A DNA stretch of 7,172 bases from an uncultured Collinsella sp. (GCA_900551205.1 URUW01000090.1:1-7172); one strand, 5' to 3'; positions 1 through 6,149 are shown, counted from the stretch's first letter. Translations and numbers: made by a program. The notes: generated from the sequence alone by a model not told the origin.

Positions 1-2945
1 AAAGCCTGCGCCATCTTGACCATCTGGCTCGTCTCCACGAGCTGGCGCGCGACGAAGCCCTTCATGGCATTCTCGTTTATGGAAGACCTCAGCAGGTTGC
101 GATACTTTTTATCGCCAATAAGCTTAGCCTGATGCAGCTGCTTCCACGTTTCGCCCATCTTCCAGCGAATGCTCTTATCAATCAAAAGCTGGTCGGTCTT
201 GTGCTGGTTCTCCTCGCGGTACACCAGCGCCTTGTTTTCGAGGCTGTCGTCCTTAATGTAGGCGCGCGGGATGATATGGTCGACCTCATACTCGCCCGAG
301 CCCGCCATAAGCTTATTAAGGTCGATAGCGCGACCAGAATACAAGCACTTTCCGTTCTGCATCAAATAGAGGGTCAAGCGCTCGTCAAGGTCCACATTGG
401 CTGCCTTGAGCTCCTTGAAATCGTCCATAACGACCAGGTCACCGCCCTCGGCCTTAAACGCCTTGAGCGCGTCCTCGATGGCATCCCAGCGCTTCGTGGT
501 CCGCTTACCCTTTTTCTTTTCGTCCTCGTCGCGAGTCACCTCAACAAAAACGTTGGCCGGCGCGTGCCCCGCAATCTTTGCAATTTCGTCAACAATGCGA
601 ATCGCTTGATTCAGGCTGCGACGAATCGCCGGAGATCCGGGGAGCTCATTAACGCCTAGTGACTTCTCGTTTTCGGCGTAGTATTTGCGATTGTGTTCAT
701 CCACTTTTTCCTGGAAGCCCAGCGTATTGTCGTGGAGAATCTCCATCATCACCATAGTCTCGCCCAAGCGGCGCTCTGAGCTGGTGTTTCCTTCTCGCAG
801 CACGTCCATGATGCTCATAGATCGACCGGCTTGTGTATCAATCCTGATACCCGTCAGGAACTTCTCCGACAGACGTCCCCAACCGGTCAGGCGCTTTTTG
901 CAAATCTTTTTAATCTGCTCGGCATCGAGCATTCCGTTGCCACTGGGGCCAAACTCATCCTGCAGTTTTTCCTTAAGGATCGAACGGTCCTCAAACAACG
1001 TGTTCCAAAGAATGATCTTCTCGATAACCGGATACTCGGCACGGCTCAACTCGTCCACACCAAAGATGTCTTTGGCAAAGAAGATGTACGAGCCCATCTT
1101 CGATTCAAGACCGCTCTCACCCTGGCCGCCGCGGACAACCGGATTTGTCGCGTCGCCCTCTTTTACAAGCCAGTCGGCAATCATCTTGTAGGTAACGCGA
1201 CGCTTTTTATGGAAAAGCTCGTGAACAATGCCCTCGCGCTGCGCAGCATCTAAGCGTTGCCAATCGTCACCATCTTCGGACCAGCGAACGCCATTGAGTT
1301 CGTTCAGAACGCAGAACTCCTCATAGAGCAGAGACTGCTTGGGAAGCACCTTCTCGCCAGCAAGATACGTGCAGTCACCCGTCATGCGCATGATAAAGTT
1401 CTCGGCGCTCTTGTTCTTATCGATCACGGTATCCCAGTTCCAAGGCGTGATCGTCGCATCTTCCATGCCGGGCTTGCGCTCGGACCACTGGAATCGATGG
1501 TTGCCATGTTTGTCCTGAGCCGCATTTTTAGGCGTCAGCGGTCCCACATAGTACGGAATACGGAACGTGACCAGACTCTCAATCTTTGCAGCCTCGTCCT
1601 TAAGGAACGGATAGAAGCGACCCTGGTTTTTGAGAATGGCCTGCAGCTCCTCAAGATGCAGCTGATAGTAGATGGCACCGTTATCACTCGTCTTAAGACG
1701 ACGCAAAAAGCGCTGCTTGTCGAATGCGTCCATCATGGCGATATAGCGCTCGTCCGTCTCCGCGCCCGTTCCCGCAAAGAGCTTCTTTACGGATTTAGCG
1801 AGGTCATCATAAGACAGTTTATGCAGGTCATATGCGGTGTAACCCTGCGCCTTAGAGGCATCGTAGTCGCGCGAGGGGTCATCGCTATTCGAATCATGAT
1901 AGGTTGCGCCGCGGAAGAAAGACTCATATGAGCCGGGAGCATATTCGCGGACCAAAGTCTTGAGTCGATCAAGATCATTCGCGTAACAATTATATTTTTC
2001 GATCATGTTGACCGAGATAGTCTGGCCCTCAGCATAGGACAAAAGCCCCTGCAGCACGTAAGCAGAGTAAACACCGCAAACGGACTCAAGAAGCTCCACG
2101 CAGTCATCGGGGCATGCGGCCTGCAGCGCTTCTAGCTTCTCGTCATCCGAAAGCGCGAGCTTAGTTGCCTCGCATTCAAAATCGCCAAACACGTCTTTGA
2201 ACTCACACTGAAGGCCAACGACAGCGTTCGACAAAGCCTTTGCCAGCTTTTTGTTCGCAGCCGCATCCGCAGTGCCCACTTTTACAAGCGCCTGAATGTC
2301 TTTTGCCTTTTGCGAACGAGAAGATCGCTCGTCAGCGAGAATCTTTGCGACAGCGCTTTTATTGATTTTTGTAACATCGTATTCCCTAGACTCGCACCAA
2401 GCCTGCAGGGAATCATTGAGGCGCTCGAGGGCATCGGATGTCTTTGCCGTCTTTGCCGTCAGCTTCTCTCCCTGGCGCAAGAAGTTACCGCGATGCTTAA
2501 CGATGTTATGGATTGCGAGATACACCAATCGAAGATCGACCTGCTCATCGGTGTCCATAAGGTAAGCACGCAGATGATAGATGGTCGGGAAACGATCGTA
2601 GTAATCGGCCTTCGTGAAGTCCTTGGTAAAAATCGGATCGCCCTCAATGGTCCGCGACTGGTTGAGTCGCATGAAAAAGCCCGGATCGACCTCACTCATC
2701 GCAGGCTCGAACAGCTTTTGCAGCAAGTCAAGGCGCCAGCGGCGGCGCACGTAACGGCGACGCTGCCCACGATGAACGCGCGCCTCGGACGCCAGCTGCG
2801 CACTATCGAACAAACGACTGCCCCACGTCGGTTGCTTCTTAAAATGCAGAAGCTTGCCCTGGTCATCGGTCACCGCCCAACCAACGGAGCCGGTTCCCAT
2901 GTCGAGGCCGATATTGTAGTCGCCAGAGCAGTTTCTTAAATTCAT
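1..2945 (-). CDS. cas9: CRISPR-associated endonuclease Cas9, type II-A-like (partial, C-terminus beyond window)
   Basis: RNA-guided DNA nuclease that cuts invading DNA using a crRNA:tracrRNA guide. The frame is open from the ATG at 2945 to the left edge, giving 981 codons. Seen in order: RuvC-I YNIGLDMGTGSVGWAV with catalytic D15; arginine-rich bridge helix about 54-79 (RGQRRRYVRRRWR); a long recognition lobe about 80-770 with the conserved stretch around F517 (FIMRMT, then EKVLPKQSLLYEEF, then NELN); RuvC-II VFVEVTRDED with E802; HNH with D889, H890 (VDHIIPRAYIKDDS) and N913, matching D839, H840 and N863 of S. pyogenes Cas9; then RQLVETSQ at the edge. RuvC-III (HHAHDA-type) and the PAM-interacting domain are outside the window. 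By alignment to SpCas9 the whole protein should be about 1400 residues. All active-site residues in view are intact. An in-frame TAA 24 bases upstream and no other ATG, GTG or TTG between make 2945 the only likely start. Confidence 0.97.
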   Translation of the reverse strand, partial: MNLRNCSGDYNIGLDMGTGSVGWAVTDDQGKLLHFKKQPTWGSRLFDSAQLASEARVHRGQRRRYVRRRWRLDLLQKLFEPAMSEVDPGFFMRLNQSRTIEGDPIFTKDFTKADYYDRFPTIYHLRAYLMDTDEQVDLRLVYLAIHNIVKHRGNFLRQGEKLTAKTAKTSDALERLNDSLQAWCESREYDVTKINKSAVAKILADERSSRSQKAKDIQALVKVGTADAAANKKLAKALSNAVVGLQCEFKDVFGDFECEATKLALSDDEKLEALQAACPDDCVELLESVCGVYSAYVLQGLLSYAEGQTISVNMIEKYNCYANDLDRLKTLVREYAPGSYESFFRGATYHDSNSDDPSRDYDASKAQGYTAYDLHKLSYDDLAKSVKKLFAGTGAETDERYIAMMDAFDKQRFLRRLKTSDNGAIYYQLHLEELQAILKNQGRFYPFLKDEAAKIESLVTFRIPYYVGPLTPKNAAQDKHGNHRFQWSERKPGMEDATITPWNWDTVIDKNKSAENFIMRMTGDCTYLAGEKVLPKQSLLYEEFCVLNELNGVRWSEDGDDWQRLDAAQREGIVHELFHKKRRVTYKMIADWLVKEGDATNPVVRGGQGESGLESKMGSYIFFAKDIFGVDELSRAEYPVIEKIILWNTLFEDRSILKEKLQDEFGPSGNGMLDAEQIKKICKKRLTGWGRLSEKFLTGIRIDTQAGRSMSIMDVLREGNTSSERRLGETMVMMEILHDNTLGFQEKVDEHNRKYYAENEKSLGVNELPGSPAIRRSLNQAIRIVDEIAKIAGHAPANVFVEVTRDEDEKKKGKRTTKRWDAIEDALKAFKAEGGDLVVMDDFKELKAANVDLDERLTLYLMQNGKCLYSGRAIDLNKLMAGSGEYEVDHIIPRAYIKDDSLENKALVYREENQHKTDQLLIDKSIRWKMGETWKQLHQAKLIGDKKYRNLLRSSINENAMKGFVARQLVETSQMVKMAQA
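2914..2942 (+). promoter_or_regulatory. Candidate tracrRNA promoter inside the cas9 start region
   Basis: TTGTAG (2914-2919), a 17-base spacer and TAAATT (2937-2942) form a plausible sigma-70-type promoter on the plus strand. Matches are 3 of 6 and 4 of 6, with optimal spacing. The start would fall near 2949. It overlaps the first eleven codons of cas9, so the same bases would serve as coding sequence and promoter. Confidence 0.4.
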
Positions 2946-2955
2946 GTCGACCAGC

Positions 2956-2961
2956 CCTTCC
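2956..2961 (-). promoter_or_regulatory. Ribosome binding site of cas9
   Basis: The minus strand reads GGAAGG ten bases before the cas9 ATG, a fair Shine-Dalgarno match at slightly long spacing. The site lies within the proposed 5' end of the divergent tracrRNA, so that RNA would carry its exact complement, CCTTCC. Confidence 0.6.
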
Positions 2962-2981
2962 GCGCTGTGTTACAGTTGCCT

Positions 2982-3005
2982 TGTCGATTACCAGTTACAT
3001 CGACA
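2982..3005 (+). repeat. Perfect 7-bp inverted repeat within the tracrRNA anti-repeat
   Basis: TGTCGAT (2982-2988) and ATCGACA (2999-3005) are exact reverse complements separated by ten bases. In the RNA this makes a stem-loop in the anti-repeat, and the same palindrome is expected in the CRISPR repeat. Beyond an internal loop the stem can continue with 2976-2979 pairing to 3008-3011, including one G-U pair. Confidence 0.6.
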
Positions 3006-3016
3006 CTGCGAGTCAA
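2987..3016 (-). promoter_or_regulatory. Candidate cas9 promoter
   Basis: On the minus strand TTGACT (3016-3011, 5 of 6 to the -35 consensus) is followed after 18 bases by GGTAAT (2992-2987, 4 of 6, but lacking the leading TA). Transcription would start near 2980, giving a leader of about 35 bases. The -35 box coincides with the anti-repeat end of tracrRNA on the other strand. The -10 is weak, so the call is tentative. Confidence 0.3.
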
Positions 3017-3079
3017 AATACGGCTTTGCCAAAAATGCCTTCCTTGGAAGGCGTCCCGTAGGGGACAATTTGACTTGCC

Positions 3080-3111
3080 AGAGGGGTTCCATTTGGGACC
3101 CCTCTTTTTTT
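3080..3111 (+). terminator. Intrinsic terminator of tracrRNA
   Basis: AGAGGGGTTCC (3080-3090) pairs over eleven positions, one of them T-G, with GGGACCCCTCT (3095-3105) around the loop ATTT. Seven Ts follow (3105-3111). There is no T-run at the other end, so it works only on the plus strand. That is direct evidence for a plus-strand transcript in this intergenic region. Confidence 0.9.
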
Positions 3112-3228
3112 GATACTACTACCGTGGGCGGACATTTTTTAATAGCTATCGGCAAACGTAATGTTGCTCAACGTTCGCGCTGTGAGCATGTGTGTTTAAT
3201 GGAGTGCCTACGGGTCCTGCCGCCGCAT
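3112..3228. other. Intergenic stretch with no recognised feature
   Basis: Between the tracrRNA terminator and the zinc-ribbon gene terminator I see no convincing gene, CRISPR repeat or promoter. The only structure is an imperfect inverted repeat, CAAACGT and ACGTTCG, near 3157-3177 with one mismatch. An open frame that crosses the region from 2944 has no ribosome binding site and runs through the tracrRNA hairpins. Confidence 0.5.
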
Positions 3229-3266
3229 AAAAACGGGGCAGTCCACATTCCCGTGAGCCGCCCCGT
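3229..3266 (-). terminator. Intrinsic terminator of the zinc-ribbon gene
   Basis: Read on the minus strand, ACGGGGC (3266-3260) and GCCCCGT (3239-3233) form a 7-bp GC-rich stem around a 20-base loop, followed by a T-run (3233-3229). It lies about 43 bases after the stop codon of the minus-strand gene. The loop is larger than usual, so strength is uncertain. Confidence 0.65.
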
Positions 3267-3308
3267 GCCTCTGGCTATCACGCCGTCATGTCAACCGGAG
3301 CCACTCCC

Positions 3309-4636
3309 CTACTTACCAAAGATCGCAGCGAACAAGCCCTTGCGTTTGGGCTTCTCCTCTCGGTAGGAACCCTCGACGGCGGCTGCAACCTGGCGCGGTT
3401 GCTCGCCGTCTCCACGGCGCACGATCTGGTATAGGAACGGCGATTTAACATATTTGACCTCGACGGGTGTGGCGTGTACGGTGCTCTCACCGGACAGATG
3501 CAGGCTCGGATTGAGCGGCGCCACGACATGTGTCTCGCGCTTGTCGCTAAACACCACCGCCGCCGCGCGACCCGTCTGGCCGTTCACGGCAATGCGCACC
3601 TGCTCGCCATCGCGGCCGGGCGATCGACAAAGTAGACCGGTACCATCACCAGGCCGTCCTTGTGCTTGCGAGCCTTGCGCGCCCACGTGCGGATGCTCTT
3701 TTTATTGAGCCCCAGGGTCGCCTCGGCATCGTTGCCTGCAACGTCGAGCGCCAGCTTATCAATAACCACCTGGTCCTTGGTAGACGCATCGACGGAAACG
3801 ACGCGGAAGTCGCCCTCCTGCATGGCGGGATCGAACGGCCCCACCTTGCCAAAGTCCCACGGCTCCAAAATGCCCATAAGGCGAACGTCCAGGTAGTTTG
3901 CCCGCGGATACGCCCAATCGAGTACCTCGTAGTACACCAAGGTCTCCTTGCTCAGCCCCTTGCCTGGGAAGGACGCCATCATGCGCAAGTCCGCGAGTGC
4001 CATGGGGAAGTAGAAGAGCATCATGTCATTTTGAATCGCGTCTTCCACGTCGTGCCCGGCAAAGGCGTCGGGGTACTGGCGCACCAGCTGAAGCGCGTTG
4101 GCACGTGCCTGCTGCGGCGATATCTCACAGGGGACGCCCTGTTCGGGAACGTATTCGGCACCCACGCCCATGGTCAGGCGCTTGCTAAACGCACCGGGCT
4201 TGAGAAGGTCAGCCATACCGATTTTGTTGCCGCAGGACGGGCACTCAAACACGCGCTGGGTCGATGACCCCTCAAAGGACGCGCCGCAGAAGGGGCAGGG
4301 AATGCTCACGTGCGTCGCCTCTTGGAACTCCTGCGCCGTGCCGCGATCTTCCCACAGCAGATGCTCCAGAACCGACTGATTGCGCCAGTACGAATTGAAG
4401 AAATACCAGTCCGGGTCCTCTGGGCGCTCGAGCTGCGAGACGTGCGTGAGCTTGAGCAGCCCGTCAACCACCGTCAGCGGCGTATGACGGATACCCAGGG
4501 CGCTCTTGGGCTCTCCGGCGTCCGCTTGCCACGGAATAACCGTTTCGCAATAGGCGCACTCAAAGCTGCGCTTTGCCTGGTGCGAATACATGGGGCCGCC
4601 GCAGTTTTGGCATTTAATGGCAAACATCTCGTCCAT
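3309..4636 (-). CDS. Two-zinc-ribbon protein of unknown function, broken by a frameshift
   Basis: I do not recognise a named family. The start is the ATG at 4636, with AGGAGG eight bases before it. Two zinc ribbons are seen, C9-x2-C12 with C27-x2-C30 and C114-x2-C117 with C132-x2-C135. Both have 14 residues between knuckles and share I-x-C-x2-C-G and R-x-F-E-C-x2-C-x3-I, so they look duplicated. A predicted cytosolic middle region follows, with no signal peptide or membrane segment. The tail is basic and ends in KGLFAAIFGK, possibly a short amphipathic helix. In this sequence the frame ends after 350 residues, at 3584. The natural continuation (RDGEQVRIAVNGQ to FGK, stop at 3309) lies in another frame and would complete a protein of about 442 residues. 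It could be a zinc-dependent nucleic-acid or protein-binding factor, but that is a guess. The gene is probably monocistronic: a terminator lies downstream and the CDF gene is divergent. Confidence 0.8.
3611..3625 (-). other. Frameshift site in the zinc-ribbon gene
   Basis: The upstream frame reads VPVYFVDRP then AAMASRCALP and stops. The other frame reads GRDGEQVRIAV onward. Inserting one G into CGCCCGGCC, to give CGCCCGGGCC, joins them as VDRPGRDGEQV. The change is therefore best explained by loss of one base from a G-run, either a true mutation or a sequencing or assembly error. No slippery heptamer is present that would suggest programmed frameshifting. Confidence 0.75.
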
Positions 4637-4644
4637 GGAAACGT

Positions 4645-4650
4645 CCTCCT
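4645..4650 (-). promoter_or_regulatory. Ribosome binding site of the zinc-ribbon gene
   Basis: A consensus AGGAGG lies eight bases upstream of the ATG at 4636. This settles the start against a longer in-frame option at 4822, which would add 62 low-quality residues. Confidence 0.85.
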
Positions 4651-4663
4651 TTGCACAGGGCTG

Positions 4664-4682
4664 TCGACATTCAGTATGTCGA
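4664..4682. promoter_or_regulatory. Perfect inverted repeat, candidate operator
   Basis: TCGACAT (4664-4670) and ATGTCGA (4676-4682) are exact reverse complements around TCAGT. The 19-base site covers the proposed -10 box of the zinc-ribbon gene, where a dimeric repressor would block transcription. It does not resemble the MntR or DtxR operator consensus I know, and I cannot name a regulator. It could also be a weak stem-loop. Confidence 0.45.
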
Positions 4683-4701
4683 GCAAATCGGCGCGTGCCC
4701 A
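4673..4701 (-). promoter_or_regulatory. Candidate promoter of the zinc-ribbon gene
   Basis: On the minus strand TGGGCA (4701-4696, 4 of 6) and CATACT (4678-4673, 4 of 6) are 17 bases apart. The start would be near 4665, giving a leader of about 29 bases that contains the AGGAGG. The -10 lies inside a perfect inverted repeat. Confidence 0.4.
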
Positions 4702-4858
4702 TACCCATGTGGCCCAAAATGGAGCACCCGGTCGGACGGGAAGGAGCAGCGAACTCGAAGGCGCGCGAGCAGTCGTCCCCCTCCGCCTCGCGCCCGTTAG
4801 CGCCGGCAGACCATTGCTGCATTTTCTGAGCATCGGTGCACGGCGCCCCCGCGCGAGC

Positions 4859-4864
4859 TACACT
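4859..4864 (+). promoter_or_regulatory. Possible -10 box of the CDF transporter gene
   Basis: TACACT matches TATAAT at 4 of 6 positions and lies 33 bases before the chosen ATG. No good -35 is seen at normal spacing; the nearby GTGCAC is poor. The surrounding divergent intergenic region (4683-4858) is GC-rich, and I found no riboswitch or RNA gene in it. Confidence 0.25.
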
Positions 4865-4884
4865 ATCCCCTTAAACATGATTGT

Positions 4885-4888
4885 GAGG
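4885..4888 (+). promoter_or_regulatory. Ribosome binding site of the CDF transporter gene
   Basis: GAGG lies nine bases before the ATG at 4898. The alternative in-frame ATG at 4877 has no Shine-Dalgarno sequence, so 4898 is preferred. Confidence 0.6.
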
Positions 4889-4897
4889 ACGATCGTT

Positions 4898-6073
4898 ATG
4901 CTATTTGTAAATCGGCTGGTACATACGCTTGTTCCCGGCAGCGAAAGCGAGCCGGTCGATACCTCCTGCCGCACCAACGCGGGTTTTGCCGCAAGCCTCA
5001 TCTGCATCGGCCTCAACATTACCCTGTGCCTAGCCAAGGGCATCGCGGGCCTGCTCGCCGGCTCCGTCTCGCTTATCGCCGATGCCTTCAACAACCTCTC
5101 CGACGCCTCGAGCAACATCGTGAGCCTGCTCGGATTCCGCCTTGCCAGCCGCCCGGCCGACGAAGGCCACCCCTACGGCCACGGCCGCTACGAGTACCTC
5201 GCCGGCCTGGTTGTCGCCGTCCTGGTTTGCGCCGTCGGCATCAACCTGATCCTGGAGTCGGTCACCAAGATCATCAAGCCCTCGCCCACCGCATATTCGG
5301 CGCTCTCCATGGCAGCCCTTATTCTGTCCATGCTCGTCAAGTTTTGGATGGCGGCGTTCAACCGCACGCTGGGCAACCGCATAGATTCCGAGACGCTTAT
5401 CGCCACGGCGCAGGATTCCAAAAACGACGTCATTACCTCGTCCTCGGTCCTGGCCGCAGCGCTTATTTCGCAGACGACCGGCTTTGACCGCTGGGCAGGC
5501 CTGGGCGTGGGCATCTTCATCTGCATCAGCGGCATGGGCCTGGTGCGCGACGCCATCAGCCCGCTGTTGGGGCAAGCGCCCGACCCCAAGCTCGTCCAGG
5601 CAATCCGCGACAAGATCATGTCGTATCCGCAGGTCCTAGGCACGCACGACCTGATGGTGCACGACTACGGCCCCGGCCGCCAATTTGCCAGTGCGCACGT
5701 GGAAATGCCCGGCGAGGGTGATGCGTTTGAGCACCACGAAATCTTGGACACCATCGAGCACGATATCAAACGGCAGATGGGCATCGGTATCACACTGCAC
5801 TGCGACCCCATCGCCACCACCGGCGACGACCTGCGCGGCTGGGTCAAGCGCGGTGTCATGCAGATCGACCCCGCGCTCTCCATCCACGACTTGCATGAGC
5901 ACGAGGGGTTCGTTTCGTTTGACCTGGTGCGTCCCGACGGCTTTGACATATCCGACGAGGAGCTGCTGGAGCTCGTCACGCGCATCGTGCACGAGCGCCG
6001 GCCCGATGCCTCGTGCGTCGTCACATTTGACTCGGGCTTTAGCTCACCCGAGCGTCCGGCCGAGCAGCTGTAA
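4898..6073 (+). CDS. Cation diffusion facilitator transporter, probable Mn2+ exporter (MntE-like)
   Basis: A 391-residue inner-membrane antiporter that should expel a divalent metal in exchange for protons. Six membrane segments are visible at about 28-50, 52-80, 100-120, 134-154, 166-191 and 199-220. Family motifs are LIADAFNNLSDASSN in helix 2 and HPYGHGRYEYL (91-101) after it. The site-A ligands are N65 and D69 in helix 2, D173 and D177 in helix 5. This N-D-D-D set is that of pneumococcal MntE, while zinc exporters carry H/D-D-H-D, so manganese is the likely substrate. The cytoplasmic dimer domain spans about 229-306 (THDLMVHDYG, FASAHVEMPG, IEHDI). About 85 further residues (307-391) form an extra C-terminal region, longer than in compact CDF proteins of about 300 residues. 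The start is at 4898; ATG 4877 would add seven residues. The same frame is open upstream to 4310, but that part lies opposite the zinc-ribbon gene and is not coding. Confidence 0.93.
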   Translation: MLFVNRLVHTLVPGSESEPVDTSCRTNAGFAASLICIGLNITLCLAKGIAGLLAGSVSLIADAFNNLSDASSNIVSLLGFRLASRPADEGHPYGHGRYEYLAGLVVAVLVCAVGINLILESVTKIIKPSPTAYSALSMAALILSMLVKFWMAAFNRTLGNRIDSETLIATAQDSKNDVITSSSVLAAALISQTTGFDRWAGLGVGIFICISGMGLVRDAISPLLGQAPDPKLVQAIRDKIMSYPQVLGTHDLMVHDYGPGRQFASAHVEMPGEGDAFEHHEILDTIEHDIKRQMGIGITLHCDPIATTGDDLRGWVKRGVMQIDPALSIHDLHEHEGFVSFDLVRPDGFDISDEELLELVTRIVHERRPDASCVVTFDSGFSSPERPAEQL

Positions 6074-6081
6074 TCGACAGC

Positions 6082-6149
6082 AAAACGGGACGCAGGACCG
6101 CCGACCAACGCGCCTATGCGCCCGGTCACGCGATCCTGCGTCCCGTTTT
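6082..6149. terminator. Bidirectional terminator between convergent genes
   Basis: AAAACGGGACGCAGGA (6082-6097) and TCCTGCGTCCCGTTTT (6134-6149) form a perfect 16-bp stem with A-run and T-run flanks, so it can end transcripts from both sides. The 36-base apex holds a nested stem, GACC-GGTC and GCGC-GCGC. It starts nine bases after the CDF stop and lies 35 bases from the stop of the opposing gene. Confidence 0.9.

Larger units (their letters stand above)
2949..3111 (+). ncRNA. tracrRNA of the type II CRISPR system, divergent from cas9
   Basis: This RNA pairs with the CRISPR repeat and holds the guide on Cas9. Visible parts: the anti-repeat ending GAGTCAAAAT (about 2984-3019, if full repeat length); a nexus hairpin GGC-TTT-GCC at 3022-3030 in the context AAAATACGGC, comparable to AAAATAAGGC in S. 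pyogenes tracrRNA; a hairpin at 3037-3052 (GCCTTC, loop CTTG, GAAGGC); a hairpin at 3053-3066 (GTCCC, loop GTAG, GGGAC); and a strong intrinsic terminator ending at 3111. The position next to cas9 fits. The 5' end is inferred from a candidate promoter; if a weaker internal start is used, the RNA would be shorter. By complementarity the crRNA repeat should begin close to (G)TTTTGACTCGCAGTGTCG. No array is present in the window to confirm this. Confidence 0.85.

Noticed and set aside
132..2939. Several plus-strand open frames of 70 to 224 codons across the first 2.9 kb
   Set aside because: They lie opposite a continuous Cas9 reading frame with clear conserved motifs, have low-complexity translations and lack ribosome binding sites.
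3174..3184. CGCGCTGTG repeated at 2961-2969 and 3176-3184, a possible self-target of a tracrRNA leader guide
   Set aside because: Matches of this length are not surprising by chance in a window this size on two strands. The site is not in a promoter, and the neighbouring bases do not extend the match.
2944..3366. A 140-codon plus-strand frame starting at the cas9 start codon region
   Set aside because: It crosses all tracrRNA hairpins and two terminators and has no recognisable protein features.
3584..3640. Programmed -1 ribosomal frameshifting in the zinc-ribbon gene
   Set aside because: The direction of shift would fit, but there is no X-XXY-YYZ slippery site at the junction. A lost G in a short G-run is simpler.
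4733..4775. GGTCGGACGGGAAGGAGCAGCG-like stretch resembling the core of bacterial SRP RNA (shown by position)
   Set aside because: The apical GGAA is not closed by complementary bases and the distal stem cannot be formed, so the likeness is superficial.
4310..4897. Upstream extension of the CDF reading frame to 587 codons
   Set aside because: The extension runs antisense to the zinc-ribbon gene and its promoter. CDF homology begins shortly after 4898, where a ribosome binding site is present.
4683..4897. A manganese (yybP-ykoY) riboswitch ahead of the CDF gene
   Set aside because: I looked for the conserved loops and a terminator switch and saw none. The probable leader of the transcript is only about 25 bases.
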